Shown here: positions 21,601 through 32,800 of the stretch, piece by piece
How positions within the stretch are numbered: the first letter of the stretch is position 1
Layout of the letters: each line of letters starts with the position of its first letter
Assembly: GCA_017562135.1 (NCBI GenBank)
Contig: QEYB01001385.1
Coordinates: 248,001 to 312,000 of the forward strand
Origin: Dipylidium caninum
Lineage: Eukaryota > Platyhelminthes > Cestoda > Cyclophyllidea > Dipylidiidae
Length of the DNA stretch: 64,000 nt
Direction of reading: 5' to 3'
Notes under the pieces: model-generated
What the model saw: only the letters and a program-made list of their open reading frames with translations
Told to the model about the DNA's origin: nothing
Database searches by the model: none
Made by a program: the position numbers and the translations under genes

Positions 21601-24600
21601 CCAGGGCTTTAAGTAATTCTTTGCATCCTATGTTGGACTGCAACATTGGTCTGGGGCTACAACTTCTGCAGGAGCTTACTTTCTCCTATGCTCCTTTTCG
21701 TCATAATTTATGCTGCCTCCTCAGCAGAATAAAGCCTTCTCAAGGACTCTTAAAAGACGATAGTTGTCTTCCGGAGTTCTGGCTATTTGTAGGACACGCT
21801 AGTGTTTGGGATTTGGGCTGTCTCGGGACCCTGGAACGACCGAGGAAGAGGTATGTACCACCTCTTCCTCCCTTCCTCCACGTCTGCGACAAGTAGCGTG
21901 GAAAAAGCGGAGTTAATTCGAACATAATTGGACCAGAAGATCTAAAAAGATGCCACTTAATCAAGTAATTGGGCAAACTTCCCAGCAGCTCTTCATTTTC
22001 AATACCCACAGAGACTTTTCATGGACAGAAGGAGTTGCAGGTTTCCCCTTAAACACGAAGGACATCTCAATTGTCTCATTCCTTATAAAAAACTCCCCTG
22101 GGCTCACAACGCCCAGCAGTTTCTTCATGCCATTTGGCCAGTTAACAGCGTCGTTGGATTTCAAAGAGTCTCGCGAGTGCACAATCCCCCAGCGAAGCAA
22201 TTAATGCCGCAGGCGGTAATATATGTTCCCACTCCCCGTCTCTTCACCCGAGAGAAGGCAGTGGGCGAAAGCGTAAATGAGTGAACAGCAGGCCTTGACT
22301 GACCAGCAAGCTTAATCTCTTAAAAATTTTGCCATTGACAGTAGAAGACGTGAGCATGAGGAATAGTGATTGTTCGTGAGCCGGACAAAGGGACTTCTGA
22401 GGCGAAATGGCACACATCCTATACCTGCTCGCGTGGTGGTTGGGTAGCTCTGAAGAGTGCTTCCAAAGTCACCGCTAAATGCAAAAAAAACCCTTGACAA
22501 AGTCATCCGAGGACCTTCATTCTGGCCACTTACCCTTCATGGAAAGTTGAGAGAATCGGCAAGATTATCATTGCGATGTTCACTTGTGTCAAGTCCACAT
22601 CTGCCAACGAGGGAGACTGAAGTGTTTCACCTTCTCCACTTCTCTAATGAAGGTTGGGTTCTGCTATGAAAGCGGGATTGTAGCCACATTCTCTGTGCCT
22701 GACTCTCAAGCTGGCCCCTTGTCATTCCGGATGCCAGGAATTCACCTGTAGCCCTTCAGAATATCACCAGTTTGGAGGACTTTGACATTCATCCCCCAGT
22801 ACTAGAAAAGTGTAGCGAGGAGTGGCTTCAGCCGCAGTACTTAGACAGCGAGAGGCAAATCTAGACCGAGCTGCGATGTCAATTATGTGTAGCTTAAATG
22901 GCATACGCACAGAAAACAAAAGTCCTTCTCAATAAAAGATCAACTTGGTGTGTGTGGCTTCCTCGCATCATTTACCGCGTCGTGGTAGATATGACGCAAA
23001 TTTTTGACAAATGCAAGTCATTCAGTGGAATGCAGTGAAGGTGAACTCACTCGACTTGACTTGATAAGCTCCCTAGTAATACGTGGGTCAGCCTAGAGTC
23101 GCACCCAGGTGAAAGTGAAAAGTTTCCTTGCCGCCTCGACGAGCAGATCATGACATTAGAACATTTTGTGTGTTAATTTTGGTTTTACCAAGAGATAGTG
23201 TTTGTATTTCAGGGTAGACCCGATCGAAGGATGTTGAATGTGGAGATTATTAATTCATAAGTGAAGTTTTTTCCTCACTCTTCCATAGACAACCACCCGT
23301 CGACATGACATGACAGACTAATTCAACCTGAGCTGCTTGAAGGCAACACGCCAACTTACCTACTTCGGTTAAGCCGTAGCTTCACCAAGGCTTCAACTAA
23401 CAGTAGAGGGGTTTCACTGCCATCTACAGCTCAAAACAATGCACTAGCATCCCTATGACAACACACATATGCATCGGAGGTTAAAGTAATAAACCGCCTC
23501 CGCCACCAAAAGTGGCTCGACTTCGAAGTACAGAGAATTTTGAGCAAATAAAATCTCGCCTATCGGAAGTTGGCAAGTGTTTTTTGACCTTGTCCCCCCA
23601 GTCCACGTCGCCCATTAACATTTTACACACTGAAACGTGCTTAATGACCTTGTCAACGGGAATAGGCACCACAACACCTGACTTACTGCTACGTAAATGC
23701 ACGAATTCAGCCCGTTTCCACAATACTTTTGTTTTGTTTGCTTTATGTGTTTTCTGGGTATGAGCAGGCTTGACAAGCAAAGGTGACAAGATGATGAGCG
23801 AAGTTAACCAGCTTCATAATTTGAGATCAGGACAGATAAAAGCATCCTTGAGATAAGGCTGACGTTAATAGCTAGTGAGGAGCGGCAAGCCTAAGTGGCC
23901 AACTTCACCTCTAACCGGACCAGATCGTTCACAAAGCGAACAGTCTGGCTGTTGATAAAGTACACTGAGTGGTCTGGGGGAGAGGTGTGTTGTGCAAAAT
24001 ACGGCTAACAGTGCTAAAAACACCGCCGTCATGTTGAACTTTGGTATACAAAAGGCGGTAGTTCCGCGAGTCCGACACCTCGTGGTAGACATTGCGCGAT
24101 CGATGTATTTTCAGCGCCTGTCACAGTGTTCGAGCACCCACAACACACAGTGGGGCGTCATTCGTCCTCAAGTGCTCACACAATCCCTCCTTCCCGAGGG
24201 GCAAGCAGTTGGAATACGTCCACTAAATGAGCCGTCGGTTAAAACTCACCATTTACGCCAACCGGATTGGAGGTAGCGGTGAGTAATGAGAGGAGGATTA
24301 TGTTTCTCACCTTATTTAGCATGGTCATCATGGCTCCTCGGGAATGAGCAACACGTTGCTCAACGACCGTCCACCCACTTTGACGCGATGCGACAACCTC
24401 TTAATACTGCTCAGTATATCTGCGAAAATGGTGTAAAATAGAGTAAACTCGACTCATCCCTACGTCATTAAGGCGAAATGGTAGACAGCGAGGTCTATTA
24501 CCACAGTCGAAGGTTTGTCGGCAAACAAATGGCGTTCATCAAGTCACATGGAGTGTTTCGTAACACATCATACGCACAAAACAATAGGTAATTTAATTTT

Positions 24601-25601
24601 GGCTGTGATGAATCAGATCGCAGTCCTTTTTAACGTGTGCAAGAGTGCCACACCGCATTTGTTTGTATTCACTTACGAAGGGCAGGAGGCACTTTGACAA
24701 GGGCTACCCACTTCGTCAGCTGTAGTCCTGAATGCCAAAAACTCACGGGCCTCGTTGATGCATCTCTTTTGCATCGTCACACCCTCCCACATTCAGCATC
24801 TAAATATGGGACAGCCAACTTCGTAAAGCCCTACTGATACCCGAAGTCGTGGGTAGAGCTACGAGCCCATGAAATTCTCCAGTTTGGCTCCTGTTGTGCA
24901 GCGAAACCATTGAGCCAAAGTAATCAGAAGATGCTTAATAGAGAAACAATGTGTGGTACGAAATCAAGATAAGAAATGAGTCGGCGGCGTAAGAGAAAAG
25001 TGAAGTTGAAAGCGACAGGGCCTCTTGCCACCGTGCCGCCAGACAATGTATTCGTCCGCATGAAATGCTAGAGAACTCATGGTTCTAGGAATCGAGATCT
25101 GTCAGATAAGAAGAGGGCGTAAAGCCGACCTCGAAAGTTTAACGCTTTAATCATCCTCTCCTCGTCCCCTAAGTTGCTACCAAATCGCAACGCAAAATCC
25201 AGGCGAATAGTAGCCCAACTCAAGGATCGGTGATGCCCATGCTCTAGGCTAATTCCCAAATTTGGTAATGTTAAAGATTCTAATACTATGCACTTCCGAG
25301 AATTCACAACAGTGATGACGAATTATCAACTCTCTTAGAATCTGGGATCCAAGACCTCTTCAACGAGATTGCATAAAAAAGAATCACATCACTCTTGAAA
25401 GGATTAAGATTTAAATAAAAACCTTTCAGCCATTGCAATATCAACAGCCTAAACCTATCCGAGGAAAAACCCCGCCTTGCACAAGATTCACACTATTGCG
25501 TAGGTAGCTCAGTCACCCAACAATTTTCGAGAAAATGTAGATGATACACAGATCAGCATACGTGCAACTTGGAAACACATATACTCGCTACCTTCCCTAC
25601 A

Positions 25602-25648
25602 TTTATTTATCGAATACAAAGAAACTTGGCTTCTGATTAGAGTTTATT
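25602..25648 (-). terminator. candidate polyadenylation signals for CK1
   Basis: AATAAA on the - strand at 25607-25602 and at 25648-25643, about 0.7 kb beyond the CK1 stop codon. If used, the 3' UTR would cover the 195-codon open frame at 26284-25700 (- strand). Hexamer match only. Confidence 0.3.
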
Positions 25649-26336
25649 CATAAAACCTAGCTCGCGGTGCATTTCGAGGGTCAAAAATAAGAAAAACAGC
25701 TAACCCTCCAAAGTTAAACACGAAAAGCGTCTACAGTTCAACCACAAATTTGGCGAAAATGTGGGAATGGAAAGCGTAACGAGCAACTTCCAAGGCCCAT
25801 TTCCCATTTGAAAAGAGCTATATCTAGAATTCGACAATTTCCTCCCCCTTTCTGAACTACAATTTAAACCAAGAACCAGTTGATTCCCTGAACTCACACT
25901 TTTGAGAGCATCAAGAATTACAATCGAGCCGTCCACCAGAATAAAAATAATGGCCAGAGAGAGAGGACATGAGAGAGTGAAGAAGGATGCGCCCACTTTT
26001 GCATATTGAGTCGGAAGTCGCGAGGACTGAGTTAGAAAGGAGATATCAGTTTTCTTTCGTCTTTTCTTCCTGTGGCGTATCAACTCTTTTTCTCTTTCTA
26101 TCGCCGTCTCCATGAGTGAAAACGAGATAGTACTTGAATACTTCTGAGCAGGTAACTGAAGAAAGGAGGATGAACAAGAAAGGAAGTGGTGGCGGGAAGT
26201 CATCTCAAGTGGGAAAAACTGACCAGAACAATATACACGGTCGGAGTAAAGTGAGTTTGTGCAGGTGATAAATATGTGGGACATTGCGTGCGCAAGAAGT
26301 ACACGAAAGAAGGCGAGATCAAAAATTTGGAGATGT

Positions 26337-26735
26337 CTACAGCTTTCCAGCGCCGAATGCGTCGTCTCCTGAGGTAGCGACAGCAGTGGTGGAGGAGGAT
26401 ATTACTTTGGTGGTGCCACCAGCAGTCGTTGTGCCTCCTCCGCCAACTACGGCCATGTTGTGTGCTACAGCATTGGAATGCTGTTGTACAGCAGAGGACT
26501 TCTGGCGTAGGAGTGTCCAGTCAAATACAAAGTCCCAGTTGAAGGCAAGGGCCTTAAAGAGTGCCCTGAAGTTGCTCCGGTAGAGAGTGTAGTCAGGCGT
26601 CTCTTCGAAACGCAAATTACGCACATGTGTTAAGTACATCGCGAATTCGGGTGGAAAACCACGGCACAAGGTATCTATCGATGTGGATACTTTCTTCTCA
26701 TGAATGCGTTCGTACTTTTGTTTCTTTGTATTCGC
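26337..26735 (-). CDS. CSNK1A1: CK1 exon 5 (C-lobe end and tail)
   Basis: 399 nt including stop TAG. Starts [15 protein letters not shown] after acceptor TTATAG. It continues [12 protein letters not shown] and RFEETPDY, then FDWTLLRQK, the end of the CK1 catalytic domain. The tail is rich in Gln, Gly, Thr and Ser. Confidence 0.93.
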   Translation of the reverse strand, partial: ANTKKQKYERIHEKKVSTSIDTLCRGFPPEFAMYLTHVRNLRFEETPDYTLYRSNFRALFKALAFNWDFVFDWTLLRQKSSAVQQHSNAVAHNMAVVGGGGTTTAGGTTKVISSSTTAVATSGDDAFGAGKL

Positions 26736-29700
26736 CTATAAGATAAAATCGAGAATATAAAAAAACCATGAGTTTGTTAATCATCACCTTAAGTGACAAA
26801 AGAAAGTACTCCATCTTTAAATCACTGAGCAAGAATAAAGGAATTAAATATGATTTGAAAATATACGCTCCCTAGAACCGAAACCACAAGAAATGGAAGA
26901 AACAAATGGAAATATTAAACAGAAATGGATAGCACCTCAATTAGTGTAGAATTAGGGACTAGATCACTCTAAGATCGGTAGTAATGGAAAAGATGTCATC
27001 AATGGAATGCATGAAAAAAATCCACGGTAGCCAATAAAATAGATCACAATATAGGAAAAAAGAGAAAAACTCTCAGAGCATACATAAATCACACGAAATC
27101 ATGGGACACAAAAAAGCAATTGAGAAAGTCGGTATTTTAAGCATCTAGCGACGATGATGAGTCAAATTAAACCAAAAGCTTATTAGTAGTACTCAAATTC
27201 GTCTTTATGGTGGGAAATACGACTATTGGAAATATTTACAGGGCCTGAAAAACTCGGTAATTCGAAGAAGCGAGTGCCGGTAGTAGAATGTGTGAAATCG
27301 ACGGAAACATCAGACCGCCTGAACGCTAAACCATTCAACAAATGACCATGGTATATTTTGATATACCTCACGCAATTGACGTTGGCATTTTAGAAAAAGG
27401 CAATAACTTGAAAATTTAAAGAAACGGAAAAAGATAAAAAAGGTTTCCAATGCTTTAGTCCACAAAGACAGCTAAATTTACGAATTCAACTAGTGATAAG
27501 CACTAGTGCTATGCCCACAATCAAGTGCATTTATAAGTGAATAAAGACGGCACTTAAAACTAACCTCCACCGAAGTTAAAAGCATCGAAGAACCTCGACT
27601 GTTTACACCATCTCAAACCGAGATCAATAATCAGAACTGCATACTGTCTTTACGAGCAGCACATCCATCAAACAGAAAAGCATTGGTGTTTACTTTTACA
27701 AGTGGTTATGAGAGAGTTGAGCAGATTATCATCTTAATAGAAATCTAAGAAATGAGTGTGTCCAACAAATTTCCATTCTGTTAAAACAAGAAGCATGATA
27801 CTTGCACTATGAATGTCGCATTGGTTATAAATTGAAAGATAAAGAGATTGACAAGGAGAATGAGTGACCTACTTACAAGAGACGTTGACGAACTATCAGT
27901 AGAACCTTAGGAAAGAAATCGAATCACTATGAAAAGTGGCGATTGACAAATCAGGCTATTATTTAATTATTTTCACGTCTTTCGTATCGCGTGTATTCCG
28001 TATAATTAGGCTATCGATTCCATGTCCTTAAAAAATGCGTTGACAAGAGAAATATTCCCATAACTAAAAACGACTTCGAGTAATTAGGGAAAATAGAGTA
28101 GGAGTAAATAAAAATCAATAACTGACAAGTATCAAAGGCTTAAAAACTGCATTAGAAGTATGATGGTGGAAGACGCTAGTGCTCAAGCAAATGCAACATT
28201 TTAGCACAAGTCCTACATTCTTACAATAAAACATGAGAATATCAAACTCAGATCGGGGAAAGGGATTAGAGGAATGAGAACAGACTGCTTTACATACAAA
28301 CCGTAACAAGAAAAGGAGAAAAAAAGCGATCACAAGAAATCAAAACCATTGTACGTTTAAAGACATACTCATACGTATGGTCGCAACATGTGATCAAAAG
28401 TATGTGCGTGCTCAGCTTTCAACACCTGCGTGAACCATGAATCAGAGGTGCCGCACAAGTGAAGCATTTACTTCAAATAGCCTCAAGAGAATAAATCTGT
28501 CTTCATCAGTAGAAGTTAGTGTATACAACAAGAAATTTCACAGCACTCTCCCTAAGTCCCAAACGCACGTATCATAGAATTTGCCGAAACTTCCTCGAAA
28601 TGAAGCACACGATACATCGTTTACGGAATGTATGGTTTCGCGTTAAAAACATCTTATAAGTACAATACGTTTCAGAAAAGCGTTGAAGATAAACTCCGCC
28701 GATAGCTGGTTTAAGAAAAACGCACTTGATGTACAGGTTAAAAATTAAAGAGGACGCTTACACGAAGACCCTGCCATGGGAGAGACCCAGAGAGGAAGTA
28801 CATGAGCACGTATCCTAGAGACTCTAAATCATCGCGCCGAGATTGCTCAATTCCGGCATGGGCATTTATGCTAGCATAACGAGCTGTACCCGTCAATGAT
28901 TTGTTTTCCTTGTAAGTAATATGTCGGTGGGTTCTTGAATCCCTGCAGAAGAAAATAATGAAACGTGTCACAATTAACTTAAACAACAAAGTGTAAAATA
29001 ACAAAATGTGTTTATTTGACGTACCGAAACTTTTTGGCCAATCCAAAGTCGATAATAAACAGCTTATTACAATGTTTACCGATACCCATCAAGAAATTGT
29101 CTGGTTTGATATCTCTGTGTATAAAATGACGGGCATGAATAAATTCCAGACGCCAGAGAATTTGATCAACAAGCATTAGAACAGTTTTCATTGTAAAACA
29201 TCTTCCACAGAAAGTAAAAAGCTCCTCCAGACTTGGGCCTAGTAAGTCCATAACTAAAGCGTGATAAGTATCGTTCACGCCATCAAGACCAAAATAATAT
29301 ATGTGCGGAAGGCCGGGGGTTTCCTACGTAGAAATAAGCTATCATAAATGAGTTACCGCAAGCAGCCTATACACCTTGCTTTCAAAAAATAATTGAGGAT
29401 GTCTAGCAGATAATTTCTCCAATTTGACAGCAACCTCATCGCCAGTTTCGATATTAATCCCGAGATAGATTTCCCCAAAAGAGCCGCTTCCAATCCTCCG
29501 CACAAGCTTCCACTTATTGTTTACAATGAACTCAAGACCAGATCTCAAATTTGAATCATGGGAAACAATCTTAAAACAATACACTAAGAAAAATCCTATG
29601 AAAACATGCCTTATCGGCGCCCGGCATCCTTTGGGTCACCAAGCAAATACTGTTGTATTAATTTATAGTGTTTTAAACAAAGCGTGCCAGCATAAGTATA

Positions 29701-29801
29701 TAACAAAATTTATCTGCGTATATATTATAAGAAAACTTTGAAAAAATATTAAGCCTTTGTTACCTTGATGCGCATTATATGAAAACGGTACCTAGCCACA
29801 T
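26337..29801 (-). CDS. CSNK1A1: casein kinase 1 alpha-like Ser/Thr kinase
   Basis: CK1-family kinase; CK1 alpha acts on beta-catenin, Hedgehog and other pathways. Exons on the - strand: 29801-29792, 29583-29357, 29323-29025, 28942-28762, 26735-26337. They sum to 1116 nt, 371 residues plus stop, with every junction in phase. Visible are the GSGSFG glycine loop, the VAVKLE lysine, HPQLFFESK, the [10 protein letters not shown] catalytic loop, IDFGLAKK, and the CK1 signature [15 protein letters not shown] in place of [11 protein letters not shown] and GKHCNKLF favour the alpha over the delta/epsilon subfamily. Vertebrate CK1 alpha is about 337 residues; this protein has a longer Ser/Thr/Gly-rich tail ending GAGKL. 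All key catalytic residues are intact. The first 10-nt exon is the least certain part; an alternative start is given in the findings. The gene lies head to head with the ERG channel gene. Confidence 0.95.
26736..28761 (-). other. CK1 intron 4
   Basis: 2026-nt intron, GTAAGC to TTATAG on the - strand. The + strand here is visibly A-rich, so the transcribed sense is T-rich. No other feature seen. Confidence 0.85.
28762..28942 (-). CDS. CSNK1A1: CK1 exon 4
   Basis: 181 nt, acceptor TTCTTCTGCAG, donor GTAAGC. Encodes [20 protein letters not shown], then [18 protein letters not shown] and the YVLMYF ... LPWQGL motif of CK1. Confidence 0.95.
29025..29323 (-). CDS. CSNK1A1: CK1 exon 3 (hinge to DFG)
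   Basis: 299 nt, donor GTACGT. Starts [12 protein letters not shown] and includes [30 protein letters not shown] and IDFGLAKK. It is separated from exon 2 by only 33 nt. Confidence 0.95.
29357..29583 (-). CDS. CSNK1A1: CK1 exon 2 (glycine loop and catalytic Lys)
   Basis: 227 nt in the 10-nt-first-exon model (acceptor TTTTTCTTAG). Encodes [28 protein letters not shown] and [15 protein letters not shown]. There is no in-frame ATG before the conserved EFIV, so the start codon must come from an upstream exon. A second possible acceptor (TTTTAAG) would start the exon at 29569. Confidence 0.88.
29792..29801 (-). CDS. CSNK1A1: candidate CK1 first coding exon (10 nt)
   Basis: ATG TGG CTA G followed by donor GTACCG. 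It supplies the single base that completes the first codon of exon 2 in frame and brings the CDS to a multiple of three. It is very short and overlaps the expected 5' UTR region of the divergent channel gene, so it needs transcript support. Confidence 0.4.
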
Positions 29802-29816
29802 GCGTTTGCGCGAAGC
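29802..29816. promoter_or_regulatory. space between divergent start codons
   Basis: Only 15 bp separate the proposed CK1 ATG (29801-29799, - strand) from the ERG ATG (29817-29819, + strand). Any bidirectional promoter must lie inside one or both transcription units, and the 5' UTRs would overlap antisense. I see no clear TATA box. Confidence 0.4.
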
Positions 29817-29892
29817 ATGCCTGTCCGGAGGGGTCACATAGCTCCGAAGAATATTTACATTGATACCCTCATCAAAAAATTCGACAACCAAT
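29817..29892 (+). CDS. KCNH2: ERG exon 1 (N-terminal cap)
   Basis: 76 nt from ATG. Encodes [20 protein letters not shown] then KFDNQ, nearly identical to the vertebrate ERG N-terminus ([20 protein letters not shown]). That identity fixes the start codon with confidence. Donor GTAGGT. Confidence 0.95.
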
Positions 29893-32800
29893 GTAGGTAT
29901 ACTATTCGTTGCTCTTTCATCAGCGTCTAGATGCCGCTTTCGTCATTACCAATTCGAAAATAATCCTGAATCCTATAATATACTGCAGCGCCGATTTCTG
30001 TGATTTATTCGCCTTCACGAAGGCACAACTGCTCCTAAAGTCGTCGTCGTTGTCGTTTTTATATGGTGAACAAACGTCATCCGACTCTATTCAGGCCCTG
30101 GCCAATGGGTTGGTATGCGATCGAGAGGTGAAGCTCAAGATAAGTCTCTACACCCGAAAAGGTAATCTTCGTTTTCACTGATGTCCCCCTCTTCATCAGA
30201 TGAAATCCGTCAGTGCGAACTTACTATCACTCCACTCACTGACGAATTAGGCCGCGTTTCACTACACATCATATTTTTCGAGGCGGTTGAGCAAATTCAG
30301 TTAGAGAAGCGGCATGGTCGGAGAACTAGTGCAAGACGTCTTTCAAATATCGCTACCATGATCTTTCATCGTGGCAGAGAGACACCCAAAAACAACCTAA
30401 AACATGTTCAACACCTGAGTCAATCGGCGCACCATGAGCTACTGCCTAAGGAGGTCACTCTCAGTCGAAGACCATCGGAGAACATTCCCTCGAGAAACAA
30501 CCACCGTTTATCAATATCCAGCCTCTTCCTTAACGATATCAGAACCCTTCCAGAATCAAATAATGCAGAGAAAAGTATGCTACTATTTCTTTCTCTTATC
30601 TCTGATCCCGACAACTTAGGTGCCAGATCCGATTCACTCAGCGTAGCGACAGCTAATTCCGTTACCCTTCGGTCCTCGATTCAAACTTCTCGTGCCTCAA
30701 TGGTCAATGAACCGACTAAGAAGCTGGAAGTTCGACCGAAGTCCTGTTCTAACGCATCTCCACTATGGACTGATCTTCAGTCGTCTGAAACCGAGTCTAC
30801 CACGGATCGGGCGCGTCCAGCCTCAGCGGTTCTTGGGGGAAGATGCAGTAGGTATGCTCTTCCCTCAATTCTCGCCCGTGGGAGTCGACTTCTCTCAGCT
30901 CCGGTTTCTCAAACCTCTCTTGTGCTCAGTGACGCGGGAACTCTACAGGTTGTGCTGGGGAAGCATGGAGACCAAGCAAAATCGCACGTCACTGACACCT
31001 TTGCGAAGGTAGATCGATTGTTGTCTGGTTCTTTCTGTGCACGAAACAATATATAATGTACTATGGGACTTATCTTGAAACAGATTTTGTCGCTAGACAA
31101 GGACCTCCACGAGAAGCGCAAGCTGGAGTCAAAGAGGATGCATAAGTACACTATCAAGCATTACAGCCCCATAAGGGCCGTGTGGGACTGGTTTATCCTC
31201 GTGCTAGTCATCTATACGGTTATCTTTACCCCTTACATGACAGCATTTCTTCTCAACTACAAGGTATGTTTTTACTTTTTTACTGGTTTTTATCATGCGA
31301 GCAATGGTTATAATCGGATTATGGCTTAAGTTGTTCACATCTTTATTTTCATATTTTGGTTATTCCACTCAGTTATACATTCCCAGACGAGTTTGAATTA
31401 TGTTTTGTGGTGTTAACTTGAGTGACCGTTTAGTAAGTTATACTTTTTAACTGGAACTACATTTCTTATTAGGAGGTAGTCATTATTTTTTTCATCGCAG
31501 CTCCCCATTACGTTACGGATTGCAATAATTAGTGTGGACCTAGAATCATTGGACAAACTGTTTACTTCGATTATGTCGTAGGCCTTTACCCTTAGGAAGC
31601 GCGTTTCTTATTTCAGCTGTATTCATTGTTCATCCTTTGATACAGACCTGCGTTTGCTATTGGCTTCGTACCTTATCTAAGCTGTACATTTTTTAATCCT
31701 TACAATCAATTTTTCCCACTTGTCAGTATTATTTCGTATGCCGTTTTAGAGCTTGATAATAATGAAAGTTGGCGTATCTGCCCTGTTGAATCATGCGAAA
31801 TCTAACAAATTATGAGGCTTGATTGCCAATTTTATCCGTGAATTGTAGCAGAAGATTTATTGGTACTCAGTATGATTCATGGTTTTTTGTTTCAGTGTCT
31901 TTTATTCGTATATACTTAGTCTTAAAAATAACGAGGCTTTGTAGGAGGGAATGGCTAGACCGGATAGAATAAAGAGAATATTCTGCAAATTTCGCTTGGT
32001 CCTGAAACGGTTCAAATTTTGCAAATGTCTGTGCACTTCCAATCCTGCCGGCTACTTATTGTTTTGATCCTATCTGGCACTGAATGTGGTTTTATGAAGC
32101 TTTAATATACAGCTGATTGTTGAATAGTCCGGCTGATTGATCGAGGAACCAACACAGATTGCTTTTGGTTACATGTAGTAGTTTCCCGCATTTAATATTG
32201 CGGTGTATTCTCACTTTTTGTTTCACTATCATGTTTTGTGTAAGATTGCATACATAAGTATTTTTGGGTATTTTGTATTTTTTCAAACCTCTGTTTGGAA
32301 TCTCATGTTACTTTGTTTTTTTGATTACTTCACGTTAAATCCACGTCTTGGTTATTTTACTTCTCTCGCAGTCTTAGCACTAGTTCTGTTCATAATTTTT
32401 CGTAAGGTTTCACTATTTAATCAACAACTAGAAGGATTAGCTTATATGCCTCTGATCTGCGCGTTGTAGTTTTGTCTAGTTATTCAAAAGCGTGAATAAA
32501 ATGTCCGTTCGCCTTCAAAGTAACACGTGGGTGATAATTTCGGGCAAGTGAAGGGGTTAGTATTATTCATATGGCAGATTGCATTGAAAGCATGGCTGAA
32601 GTTTATTGGTACACGTGAAGCGCTTTTAATCCTTTGAACAAATATTAACATCGGTAGGAGGAGAGTATCTGATGTCAACGTCACATCCATTTCTTCTTTA
32701 CGCATTTAGCCTTGAAATAGTATATGAATTTTTTTATCCAAATCAAGAAATGGTATAGTCGTAATGGTTATGTTCATTTTCCCTTCAAGGGGCTCAATTG

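Larger units (their letters stand above)
17096..25600. other. intergenic region between netrin and CK1
   Basis: No convincing gene on either strand. The proximal part should include the netrin 3' UTR. I found no close AATAAA; the first clear one is near 20.68 kb. Contains GT-rich and CTC-rich simple tracts at 17194-17264 and 18582-18666. Short open frames show no recognisable domain or coherent exon structure. Confidence 0.6.

Noticed and set aside
25700..26284. 195-codon open frame on the - strand just downstream of the CK1 stop
   Set aside because: No recognisable domain. It lies between the CK1 stop and candidate polyadenylation signals, so it is most simply 3' UTR. One hydrophobic stretch is not enough to call a gene.
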